In this document: piece after piece, positions 56,430 to 64,000 of the stretch
How the letters are laid out: each line of letters starts with the position of its first letter
Position numbering within the stretch: position 1 is the stretch's first letter
Source: Gammaproteobacteria bacterium
Lineage (GTDB): Bacteria; Pseudomonadota; Gammaproteobacteria; Steroidobacterales; Rariloculaceae
Length of the DNA stretch: 64,000 nucleotides
Assembly (NCBI GenBank): GCA_022825505.1
Contig: JAJDWR010000011.1
Span: 1 to 64,000 of the forward strand
Direction: 5' to 3'
The notes under the pieces: model-generated
Told to the model about the DNA's origin: nothing
The model's input: only the letters and a program-made list of their open reading frames with translations
Databases searched by the model: none
Position numbers and translations under genes: made by a program

Positions 56430-56947
56430 TGGTCACCGGCACCGTTGTCCTGTCGAGTCTCGCGATCGCACTGGCCATCGGGCTGGTGCTGTGCAGCCGC
56501 TACATGGCGCAGTCGGAAGATTCCGTCGTTGACGAAGTCGAGCGAATACTGCCCCGGATCCAGTGTGCACAGTGCGGCTATCCCGGCTGCCGGCCCTATG
56601 CTGCCGCCATCGTTGCCGAGTCGGCGCCGCTCAACCTCTGCCCTCCCGGCGGCGAGGATACGGTAAGGCGACTCGCGAGGTTCCTCGGGCGCGACGCCGC
56701 TCACCTTGCAAGTCCGGCGGCCGTCGCGGGAGTCGCCGCGGTTCCGGCCAGCCTGGACGACATCGCCGTTATCGACGAGGACTTGTGCATCGGGTGCAAT
56801 CTCTGCGTGCGCGCCTGTCCCGTGGATGCCATCGTGGGCGTTCACCAGATGATGCACACGGTGATAACCGATCACTGCACCGGGTGTGCGCTGTGCCTGC
56901 CGCCCTGCCCCGTGGACTGCATTTCTCTGACGCCGCGCCATGCTTGA
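56429..56947 (+). CDS. rnfB: Rnf complex subunit RnfB (RsxB)
   Basis: RnfB is the ferredoxin-interacting subunit. The 172-aa product has one N-terminal membrane helix, the RnfB-type cluster motif CAQCGYPGCRPYA, and two [4Fe-4S] motifs, CIGCNLCVRACPVDA and CTGCALCLPPCPVDC. The ATG at 56429 overlaps the rnfA stop, and its end overlaps the rnfC start by 8 bases. Confidence 0.94.
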   Translation: MVTGTVVLSSLAIALAIGLVLCSRYMAQSEDSVVDEVERILPRIQCAQCGYPGCRPYAAAIVAESAPLNLCPPGGEDTVRRLARFLGRDAAHLASPAAVAGVAAVPASLDDIAVIDEDLCIGCNLCVRACPVDAIVGVHQMMHTVITDHCTGCALCLPPCPVDCISLTPRHA

Positions 56948-58457
56948 GCGGAGCCTTCAGCGCGAGCTTTCCGGCGGCTTCAGAATCAGGGCGAGGAAGG
57001 CGATGTCTACGGGCACGCCCATTGCCCGTGGGCTCTTGCCCGAGCGCCTGATTATTCCAATGGACCAGCAGGCGGGGCCGGCAGCGGTTCCGGTCGTGGA
57101 AGTCGGCCAGCGGGTACGCAAGGGAGAAATGATCGGCCGGCCCGGAGGCTTGCGTTCGGCGGGCGTACATGCATCGGCTTCGGGCACGATCGGCGCAATT
57201 CGGGAGGGACCTGTACCCACGGTCAACGGACTGACGACTTCGCTGTGCGTGCACCTGCAAACCGACGGCCGGGATGAGCAGGCGCCGTCCGAGGGCTGGC
57301 CGAGAGAGCGGGATGCGCGAATCGATGCCATCTGCAATGCCGGAATCGTGGGTCTGGGCGGTGCAGTCTTTTCTACCGCGGAGAAACTGCGCGACGATGC
57401 CGAATGCGATCTGCTGATTCTCAACGGCGCCGAGTGCGAGCCCTACATCAGTTGCGACGATATGCTGATGCGGGAGCATCCGCTGGAGGTTGTCCGCGGT
57501 GCGCTGGCCATGATGGACCTGACGGGGGCTGAGTCAACCGTATTCGCGGTCGAACGGGACAAGCCGGATGCGCTGCGGGCCGTACGCGAGGCCGCCGCGC
57601 AACTGGGCGATACGCGGATCGAGTTTGCCCGGGTGCCCACGGTCTATCCCGCCGGCGGAGAACGGCAGCTGGTCGAGTTGCTGACCGGGCGCGAGGTGCC
57701 CAGCGGCAGCTATCCCCCCGCGGCCGGGTGCATCTGCCAGAACGTGGGCACGGCTTTCGCGCTGGATCGATTCATGCGGCGCGGCGAACCGCTGACCAGC
57801 CGGATCGTGACGGTCACCGGCAACGGTGTCGCCCATCCAGCCAACGTGGAAGTGCCAATCGGCACGCCCATTGGCGACCTGATCCACTTTTGCGGCGGCT
57901 ACCGGGGCGACGTGACGCGGCTGATCCTCGGCGGAAACATGATGGGCTATGCGCTTCCCGGCGACGACTTGCCCATCACCAAGGCAGGCAACTGCATCGT
58001 CGCGGCTCATGCGGACGAGATCCGGGAATCCACCGGAGAGTGGCCGTGCATCCGCTGCGGCGATTGCGCCGACGTCTGCCCTCCCCGGCTGCTGCCCCAG
58101 CAACTGCTGCGGGCAGCCACCGTTCGGGATTTCGACCAACTGGACTCCCTGGGCCTGAACGACTGCATCGAGTGCGGATGCTGCGACATCGCCTGCCCCA
58201 GCCAGATCGCGCTGACCGAACGATTCAGGCAGGCCAAACAGGCATGGGCGGTGGTCTCGCAACGCGCCGCGATGGCGGACCTTGCAACTCGGCGTCACCG
58301 GCGCAAGCTGGCGCGGTTGGCGGCACAGACCGAGGACATCCACCGGCAACAGGACGACCTGATCGCCGCGATCGGCAGCGAGGACAGCCGGGCAATGATC
58401 GAAGCTGCGGTGGCGCGGGCGAGCAGGCGGCGCGGCGAGAGCGACACGGCTCACTGA
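56940..58457 (+). CDS. rnfC: Rnf complex subunit RnfC (RsxC)
   Basis: RnfC is the membrane-peripheral NADH- and FMN-binding subunit. The 505-aa product has the SLBB-type N-terminal sequence, the GAECEPYISCDDMLM segment and the [4Fe-4S] motifs CIRCGDCADVCP and CIECGCCDIACPSQIALTERF. It ends soon after, without the long Ala/Lys-rich repeat tail of the E. coli protein (about 740 aa). Its stop overlaps the rnfD start. Confidence 0.94.
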   Translation: MLERSLQRELSGGFRIRARKAMSTGTPIARGLLPERLIIPMDQQAGPAAVPVVEVGQRVRKGEMIGRPGGLRSAGVHASASGTIGAIREGPVPTVNGLTTSLCVHLQTDGRDEQAPSEGWPRERDARIDAICNAGIVGLGGAVFSTAEKLRDDAECDLLILNGAECEPYISCDDMLMREHPLEVVRGALAMMDLTGAESTVFAVERDKPDALRAVREAAAQLGDTRIEFARVPTVYPAGGERQLVELLTGREVPSGSYPPAAGCICQNVGTAFALDRFMRRGEPLTSRIVTVTGNGVAHPANVEVPIGTPIGDLIHFCGGYRGDVTRLILGGNMMGYALPGDDLPITKAGNCIVAAHADEIRESTGEWPCIRCGDCADVCPPRLLPQQLLRAATVRDFDQLDSLGLNDCIECGCCDIACPSQIALTERFRQAKQAWAVVSQRAAMADLATRRHRRKLARLAAQTEDIHRQQDDLIAAIGSEDSRAMIEAAVARASRRRGESDTAH

Positions 58458-59494
58458 TGCGATTTGAACTGAAACCGCCGCCCCACGCCCTTCCCACCAC
58501 CAGCGTGCCGAAGGTGATGCGCCATGTGATCTACGCGCTGGCGCCCGCGGCATTCGCCCACGTGTGGTTCTTCGGATGGGGCATCTGCATCAACGCGCTG
58601 ATAGCCACTGCAGCGGCCCTGGGCGCGGAGGCCCTCATGCTTCGCGTGCGAAGCCGGCCCGTCAAACCCGCGCTGCTCGACGGTACGGCGACGGTCACGG
58701 CCGTGCTGCTGGCCTTCGCGATCCCGCCCCTGGCACCCTGGTGGGTGCCGGTGATCGGCGCCGTTTCGGCCATCGTGCTCGCCAAGCACCTGTACGGCGG
58801 GCTGGGATCGAACCTGTTCAATCCCGCGATGGTGGGATACGCGGTGTTGCTGATTTCCTTCCCGGTGGAAATGACCTACTGGCTACCCCCGCGTGGCGCA
58901 GAACTCGGGCATTCGCCCGTTGGCGCCTGGGACAGCCTGCGCTTCGCAGTGACCGGCTCGCTGCCCCAGGCGCTTGCCGTCGACGCAGTCACCCAGGCTA
59001 CTCCGCTGGACCTGGTGCGCGAAGGGCTGACCAGCATGCAAACGCTGGCGGAAGTACAGGCCGGCCCCCTGTTCGGCGGCATGGGCGGCCGGGGCTGGGA
59101 TTGGGTCAACAGCCTGATCGCCGTCGGCGGCCTCTACCTGCTGTTTCGCGGCATTATCCGTTGGCACATCCCCGTCTCGATGCTGGCGGCTATCGTGGTG
59201 CTCGCGGCGGTATTCCACACAATCGATGCCAGCCGCTTCGCGTCGGCGAGCTTTCATCTGTTCAGCGGTGCGAGTCTGCTGGGCGCCTTTTTCATTGCCA
59301 CCGATCCCGTCTCCGCTGCGACGACCAACCGGGGCCGGCTGATTTACGGGGCGGGGATTGGCATACTCGTCTACGCAATCCGTACCTGGGGCGGCTATCC
59401 GGACGGTGTCGCCTTCGCCGTGCTGCTGATGAACGCAACGGTGCCCCTGCTGGACCGCTACACCAGACCGAGGATTTATGGCCGACCGAGATAG
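58457..59494 (+). CDS. rnfD: Rnf complex subunit RnfD (RsxD)
   Basis: RnfD is a membrane subunit related to NqrB that carries a covalent FMN. The 345-aa product has about nine hydrophobic segments. TQATPLDLV matches the (S/T)xAT flavinylation site. The GLGSNLFNPAMVGYAVLLI segment is typical. It starts in the rnfC stop (TGATG) and overlaps rnfG by 17 bases. Confidence 0.93.
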   Translation: MRFELKPPPHALPTTSVPKVMRHVIYALAPAAFAHVWFFGWGICINALIATAAALGAEALMLRVRSRPVKPALLDGTATVTAVLLAFAIPPLAPWWVPVIGAVSAIVLAKHLYGGLGSNLFNPAMVGYAVLLISFPVEMTYWLPPRGAELGHSPVGAWDSLRFAVTGSLPQALAVDAVTQATPLDLVREGLTSMQTLAEVQAGPLFGGMGGRGWDWVNSLIAVGGLYLLFRGIIRWHIPVSMLAAIVVLAAVFHTIDASRFASASFHLFSGASLLGAFFIATDPVSAATTNRGRLIYGAGIGILVYAIRTWGGYPDGVAFAVLLMNATVPLLDRYTRPRIYGRPR

Positions 59495-60233
59495 ACAAGG
59501 CTTGCGCGCCGTCCTGGTGGTTGCCGCGATCGCTGTGTGCGCGGCCGGGCTGATCTCTGCCAGCCACGAAATCAGCGCCGAGCGGATCGAGCGCAACATT
59601 GCCGAGCGGGTGATGCAGTCGCTACACGAAGTGCTGGACCCGTCCCTCTACGATAACGACCTGATCGGATCGCAGGTTCAGGTGATCGATCCCGACCTGC
59701 TCGGCACCACGGATCCCGTTCAGGTGTTCCTGGCCACGCGCGACGGCGAACCCGCCGCGGCGATCTTTGCTTCGGTCGCCCCACTCGGCTACAACGGCGC
59801 CATAGACCTCCTCGTCGGGGTCGATGCCGAGGGCGTGATCCAGGGCGTGCGCGTGACCGATCATCGGGAAACGCCCGGACTGGGTGACCAGATCGAGATT
59901 TCGATTTCCGACTGGATCACCGGATTCGACGGGACCAGCCTCGCGGACCCGCCGCTCCCGCAGTGGGCGGTGACGGCGGACGGCGGGCGGTTCGACGCCT
60001 TCACCGGGGCGACGGTGACGCCCCGGGCGGTAGTCCGGGCGGTACGGGATACGCTCGTCTATTTCGATGAAAACCAGGCTGAACTGTTCGAGCGCGCCGC
60101 TGCCGAGGAGGCTGACGCGACGGGTGCGGAAACGGAAGCGGTACCCGAACGCGTGCGAGCGCTGGTCGCCGATGGCAGACTGCGCCTGCATCGAACCGCG
60201 GTTCCGGGTCCCGCGGGAGCGCCCCTTCCATGA
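59478..60233 (+). CDS. rnfG: Rnf complex subunit RnfG (RsxG)
   Basis: RnfG is a periplasm-facing subunit with covalent FMN. The 251-aa product has one N-terminal membrane helix, GLGDQIEI and the flavinylation site FTGATVTPRAVV. It runs about 45 residues beyond the usual end with an Ala/Glu-rich then basic tail, which may be a real extension or weakly conserved. It overlaps rnfE by ATGA. Confidence 0.92.
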   Translation: MADRDRQGLRAVLVVAAIAVCAAGLISASHEISAERIERNIAERVMQSLHEVLDPSLYDNDLIGSQVQVIDPDLLGTTDPVQVFLATRDGEPAAAIFASVAPLGYNGAIDLLVGVDAEGVIQGVRVTDHRETPGLGDQIEISISDWITGFDGTSLADPPLPQWAVTADGGRFDAFTGATVTPRAVVRAVRDTLVYFDENQAELFERAAAEEADATGAETEAVPERVRALVADGRLRLHRTAVPGPAGAPLP

Positions 60234-60898
60234 ACGGCGCGGGAACACTCTTCGCGGACGGATTCTGGCGCAACAACGCCGCGTTCGTGCAGTTGCTGGG
60301 GCTCTGTCCGCTGCTGGCCATCACTACGACACTGGTCAATGGGCTTGCCCTGGGCATCGCCACCACCCTGGTGCTGATCGCGACCAATTCGGTGGTGTCC
60401 CTGATCCGGGGGGCTCTGGTGCCGAGCGTTCGAATCCTGATTTTCGTGCTCATCATCGCTTCCCTGGTCACCACCATCGACATGTTGGCCAATGCGTTCT
60501 TCCACGACCTGTACCGGGTACTCGGACTGTTCATCCCCCTGATCATCACCAACTGCGCCATCCTGGCGCAGGCCGAATCGGTGGCCAGCCGCCACCGAAT
60601 CGGCCGGGCCGCATTGTCCGGCCTGGCGACGGGCCTGGGATTTGCCGCGGCCCTGGTCATGCTGGGCGGGCTGAGGGAAATCGTCGGAACCGGCACGCTG
60701 TTCTCCGGCATGGAGTTTCTGCTGGGCGAAGCGGCCCGGGACGTCTACCTGGACCTGCCGTATGACGGCATGTTGGCGGCGATCCTGCCACCCGGTGCTT
60801 TCTTCGGACTGGCCGTGCTGATTGCCGCGCGCAACTACCTGGCGGACAGGAAGAAGCCTGATCCTGCCCGGCGCGAAGCAGCGGCGATCCGACAATGA
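60230..60898 (+). CDS. rnfE: Rnf complex subunit RnfE (RsxE)
   Basis: RnfE is the six-helix membrane partner of RnfA. The 222-aa product has NNAAFVQLLGLCPLLA and the ITNCAILAQAESVA segment, the counterparts of the RnfA Cys motifs, plus the PPGAFFGLAVLIAARN end. It completes the six-gene set; nth follows 56 bases later. Confidence 0.95.
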   Translation: MNGAGTLFADGFWRNNAAFVQLLGLCPLLAITTTLVNGLALGIATTLVLIATNSVVSLIRGALVPSVRILIFVLIIASLVTTIDMLANAFFHDLYRVLGLFIPLIITNCAILAQAESVASRHRIGRAALSGLATGLGFAAALVMLGGLREIVGTGTLFSGMEFLLGEAARDVYLDLPYDGMLAAILPPGAFFGLAVLIAARNYLADRKKPDPARREAAAIRQ

Positions 60899-60954
60899 TG
60901 TCCGCGCTCACACCGTGAACCGCGTACGCATTCCGTGATCGCAGAGCCCGCGCC

Positions 60955-61599
60955 ATGAACGCAGCAAAACGCCGCAAGATCTACGAGCGGCTGGCCGCCG
61001 CCAACCCTGAACCGACCACGGAACTGAACTACAACTCGCCTTTCGAGTTGCTGGTGGCGGTGGTTCTCTCGGCGCAGGCGACCGACGTCGGAGTCAACAA
61101 GGCCACTGCCGGTTTGTTCAGGGCCGCCAGTACGCCGGAGGCGATGCTGGCGCTGGGCGAAGCCGGACTCCGGGAATACATCAAGAGCATCGGGCTGTTC
61201 AATACCAAGGCAAAGAACATACACCGCACCTGTGCCATCCTGGTGGATGAACATGGCGGCGAAGTGCCGACGGACCGCAAGTCGCTGGAAGCCCTGCCCG
61301 GCGTGGGCAGGAAAACCGCCAACGTGATCCTCAACACGGCCTTCGGGCAGCCGACCATCGCCGTGGACACCCACATCTTTCGCCTCTCGAACAGGACGGG
61401 GCTCGCACCGGGCAAGGACGTGCGAACGGTCGAGGACAGACTGGTGCGCGTCACGCCCCTGGAGTTCAGGAAGAACGCCCATCACTGGCTGATCCTGCAC
61501 GGCCGTTACGTCTGCAAGGCACGCAAACCCGAGTGTCCCCACTGCGTCATCGCGAATCTTTGCGAGTACAAGGAAAAGGTGGCGGACCGGGTTGGCTGA
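60955..61599 (+). CDS. nth: Endonuclease III
   Basis: Nth is a DNA glycosylase/AP lyase that removes oxidised pyrimidines. The 214-aa product has the helix-hairpin-helix LPGVGRKTANVILN, the catalytic Lys in that hairpin, the catalytic Asp in VDTHIFR, and the [4Fe-4S] Cys set CKARKPECPHCVIANLC. It follows rnfE, as in E. coli. Confidence 0.96.
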   Translation: MNAAKRRKIYERLAAANPEPTTELNYNSPFELLVAVVLSAQATDVGVNKATAGLFRAASTPEAMLALGEAGLREYIKSIGLFNTKAKNIHRTCAILVDEHGGEVPTDRKSLEALPGVGRKTANVILNTAFGQPTIAVDTHIFRLSNRTGLAPGKDVRTVEDRLVRVTPLEFRKNAHHWLILHGRYVCKARKPECPHCVIANLCEYKEKVADRVG

Positions 61600-61727
61600 C
61601 AGGCGCCCAGGCGACCGGCACGGTTGGAGTCGTCAACGCGCTGCCGCACCCGGTGGCGAAGCCGTCGGGGCGCTGCCACGCCCATGATAAGATCGCTGGT
61701 CGACTCATCCACACGTTCGGAGACCAC

Positions 61728-62747
61728 GTGAAACTCATCATCGCCCTGTTGCCACTGGCCCTGGGTCTCGCTGCCAATCACGCGTCCGCTCATCATTCCT
61801 TCGCAGCGTCGTTCACGGAGGACGAGATCGTTCGCGAGGGCATCGTCAACCGGTACGTATTCAGGAATCCGCACGTGATCCTCTTCATGTCGGTCGAGGA
61901 CGGGAACGGAGAGCAGGCCGAGTGGATGGTCGAGGGCAGTGCCGCGACGGGCCTGCGCAGGGCCGGATGGTCTGCCGACACGATCCAGCCGGGCGACCTC
62001 GTGCGCATTACCGGCAACGCAGGCCGCGATGGCAAGCTGATGATCTCGATGGAACATGTCGAGGTCCTCGATCCCGATTCGCAGGCAGTCCTTCGAATCC
62101 CGTCGATGGACAGCGATCGAACCGAGGTGGCCGCGGGCGAGAACGTGTCCATCCCCTTGCATCTGCCAGACGGGCGCCCGAACCTGACGGGCGCCTGGAC
62201 CCGGGGACGCGACGGCCCGGGATTCCGCAATCATCGCCTGCCCCCCTTCAACGAGGCCGGCGCGGCGCTGCAGGCCGAGTGGGACCCGATCGACGACCCG
62301 CAAGTCGCCTGCGAAGACCCGGGCCTCATACGACAGGCCGGTTTCACTCCTCATCCCGTGCGCATCGAGCAGAATGACGACCATGTCGTGATCTCGTACG
62401 AGGAGTATGGCGGCGTGCGCACGATCTACTTCGATGACAGGGATATCACCGACGAGTTTCGCCGTCTTGGCCAGTCCGTGGCACGCTACGAGGGCGACAC
62501 CCTGGTCATCGAGTCGACCCACCTGCCGGCGAATCCCACTGGCACGCCCGGCCACTGGCTGAGCGACCAGGCAACCACGGTCGAGACCTATCGCCGCCTG
62601 GATGACCCCACTCAGGGGCCCATGGTTGAGATGGAGATGATCATCACGGACCCGGGTTATCTGACGGAACCCTGGGAAATGGTCTGGAAAAAACTCTACA
62701 CGGAAGGTTACGAGTTCATTCCCGTGGAGTGTTACGCACCGTACTGA
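61728..62747 (+). CDS. DUF6152-family secreted protein (chromosomal copy)
   Basis: The 339-aa product starts at a GTG with a signal peptide ending NHASA, directly followed by HHSFAASF, the DUF6152 start. Further family marks are FRNPHVILFM, EWMVEGSAATGLRRAGW and GDLVRITG. The second half has WDPIDDPQVACEDPG, TPHPVRIE and VARYEGDTLVIESTHL, matching the island protein at 10978-12036. Function is unknown. The frame extends 65 codons upstream of the GTG without family features. Confidence 0.78.
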   Translation: MKLIIALLPLALGLAANHASAHHSFAASFTEDEIVREGIVNRYVFRNPHVILFMSVEDGNGEQAEWMVEGSAATGLRRAGWSADTIQPGDLVRITGNAGRDGKLMISMEHVEVLDPDSQAVLRIPSMDSDRTEVAAGENVSIPLHLPDGRPNLTGAWTRGRDGPGFRNHRLPPFNEAGAALQAEWDPIDDPQVACEDPGLIRQAGFTPHPVRIEQNDDHVVISYEEYGGVRTIYFDDRDITDEFRRLGQSVARYEGDTLVIESTHLPANPTGTPGHWLSDQATTVETYRRLDDPTQGPMVEMEMIITDPGYLTEPWEMVWKKLYTEGYEFIPVECYAPY

Positions 62748-62808
62748 CCGGCCCACTCTCAGCGGTTATGCAGCGTTCACCCCCGATGGACGGCGCGGTG
62801 CCATGCTA

Positions 62809-63783
62809 TCAGCGTATGGCTACGGGGTGAACGGGGCTCTGTACCGCACCGACGAACCGCGGTGCGGCGAGCACGAAGAGGAACTCGTGGGCGCCGTCGC
62901 GGGCCAATTCTCCGGTGCGGATGTTTTCAAGAATATGGACACCGTGCCTGACCAGCAGCGCGCTGTGCACCGGCAGGCGCTCGTCAGCATTCTCGCCCGG
63001 GATCACGTCGAGAGCCCAGGTATCGATGCCCACCGCGACCACCCCGAGACCGGCAAGGTATTCGGCTCCGTCCACGCCCAGTCCGGCCACGGACTCCATG
63101 AAGCGCGCGGGATCGCTGTCGATCAGCTGCAGGGAGCCCGTGTGCAGCAGTACCACGTCGCCCCGGCGAATCTCGATTCCCTGCCGCGCCATGGCGCTTT
63201 CCAGTTCCTGCCGATTGATCGCGGTCCCGCCGGGAACCAGGTCCGTACCAAGGTCTGCCGCGATATCCAGCAGGACACCGCGCGTGACGATGGGCGGGAC
63301 CTCGTGGATGCTGTATCGGATGACGCCGTCCGGTCGAAGGACGTCCTCGATCGGCACGTTGTTGTAGTGATGGCTGTCGACGCCCGCGTGTGCGAAGCCG
63401 TCGATCTGCGTGCCGATCCCGAGCCATGAGATGAGCAGATCGTCATTGCCGTTTGCCCTGTTGGAACCCCTGACAACCCCTTCATCCGTGTAGATCCGGC
63501 TCACCTGTATCTGGTAGTTGCGTGTCCCGAAGGCCGGTGTGCCGGGCCCGGTGGGTATGGCAAGCGAATAGACCTTGCCGTCACGGACCAGACCCGCCGC
63601 TTCGAGCACAATTTCGGCTGACAGGTTGTTCACGGCGCCGAGCGTATCGTCGGGGCCGTAGGGAGACGGGAGCAGACTCTCCTGTGCGCTGACGGGAATG
63701 GAGCCCAGGGATCCCAATGCTGCGCAGAGAACAAAGATTACTGCGAGGCGCTCGATCCGGGACGAGTTGTATTGACCGATCAT
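62809..63783 (-). CDS. Cyclase-family hydrolase, secreted (kynurenine-formamidase-like fold)
   Basis: The 324-aa product has a signal peptide (about residues 1-34) and the cyclase fold of PF04199, the superfamily of bacterial kynurenine formamidases and isatin hydrolases. GTQIDGFAHAG corresponds to the metal-binding GTHxDxPxH motif, with Gln in place of the first His and Ala before the last His. HHYNNV, VVLLHTGSLQL and AVGIDTWALDV follow. I chose the ATG at 63783, seven bases after the upstream gene's stop. Confidence 0.8.
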   Translation of the reverse strand: MIGQYNSSRIERLAVIFVLCAALGSLGSIPVSAQESLLPSPYGPDDTLGAVNNLSAEIVLEAAGLVRDGKVYSLAIPTGPGTPAFGTRNYQIQVSRIYTDEGVVRGSNRANGNDDLLISWLGIGTQIDGFAHAGVDSHHYNNVPIEDVLRPDGVIRYSIHEVPPIVTRGVLLDIAADLGTDLVPGGTAINRQELESAMARQGIEIRRGDVVLLHTGSLQLIDSDPARFMESVAGLGVDGAEYLAGLGVVAVGIDTWALDVIPGENADERLPVHSALLVRHGVHILENIRTGELARDGAHEFLFVLAAPRFVGAVQSPVHPVAIR

Positions 63784-63790
63784 GTGGACC

Positions 63791-64000
63791 TCAGAAAATC
63801 GCGACTGGATTGAGCGGGGAACCGGTGCCGCCCGGAACACGCAAGGGCGCGGCCGCGATGGCAAACTCCCATCGCCCTGCTCCCGCGGCGTATTCGGCGG
63901 CGGCCTCCAGGTCCAGGCTATCGAATATCGGCGTACCCATGGCGACAAGCAGCAACGTGTGCAGTGGCCACCGGTTGTTTTCCACGTTGGACGGGGCCAC
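63791..64000 (-). CDS. Second cyclase-family protein, C-terminal end (cut by window edge)
   Basis: The frame stays open to base 64000. The visible 70 codons (NNRWPLHTLLLVAMGTPI, then LAAPL-like IAAAPLRVPGGTGSPLNPVAIF) match the C-terminal strand order of the cyclase family, as in the neighbouring gene. The rest lies outside the window. The two genes are seven bases apart on the same strand, so they are a tandem pair. Confidence 0.75.
   Translation of the reverse strand: MAPSNVENNRWPLHTLLLVAMGTPIFDSLDLEAAAEYAAGAGRWEFAIAAAPLRVPGGTGSPLNPVAIF

Overview
The window is a high-GC chromosome segment (low-to-mid 60s % GC by eye) from a gammaproteobacterium. The lineage is inferred from gene order: nnr/tsaE/amiC/mutL, pcnB/dNK/panB/panC, lptF/lptG opposite pepA/holC/valS, a DUF2066 gene opposite purM/purN, mrp/dcd opposite metG, and rnfABCDGE/nth. 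TonB receptor, sulfatase, Tat-exported hydrolase and DUF6152 genes suit an uncultured marine or host-associated heterotroph, but I cannot name a genus.

Layout. 0-10.2 kb: cell-wall, repair, tRNA-modification and pantothenate genes. A delta-class carbonic anhydrase lipoprotein gene lies inside the otherwise conserved nnr-tsaE-amiC-mutL run. 10.3-26.5 kb: accessory DNA joined to a tRNA-Glu(CTC) gene. The last 50 bases of the tRNA occur three times (10329, 25491, 26467). They bracket a 15.2-kb island and, in tandem, a 976-bp element with one gene. Both elements share related left ends (about 83 bp) and right ends (about 108 bp plus the core). The first half of the big island (about 10.4-20.4 kb) is AT-richer and reads as a catabolic cassette: TonB-dependent receptor, LigM/DesA-like O-demethylase, LysR regulator, metallo-beta-lactamase-fold hydrolase and a DUF6152 protein, with a decayed IS3-family element between the regulator and the receptor. 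The second half (20.8-25.5 kb) is GC-rich and defence-like: a broken restriction-modification gene, a HepT/MntA toxin-antitoxin pair and a 586-aa GHKL (Hsp90-like) ATPase. The ATPase reading frame ends inside the attachment core. No integrase was seen.

26.5-33.3 kb: mostly secreted or membrane accessory proteins (cupin, beta-propeller lipoprotein, M24-like protein, sulfatase, alpha/beta hydrolase, MAPEG). 33.4-61.6 kb: mostly housekeeping genes (LPS export, aminopeptidase, DNA polymerase chi, Val/Pro/Met-tRNA synthetases, uracil-DNA glycosylase, purine synthesis, dCTP deaminase, Fe-S carrier, the Rnf complex and endonuclease III). 61.7-64 kb: a second DUF6152 protein and two cyclase-family proteins, one cut by the window edge.

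The most promising candidate for something undescribed is the tRNA-Glu element family. Its ends are shared by a 15-kb and a 1-kb element, its terminal gene is a GHKL ATPase whose C-terminus is encoded by the attachment site, and it has no visible recombinase.
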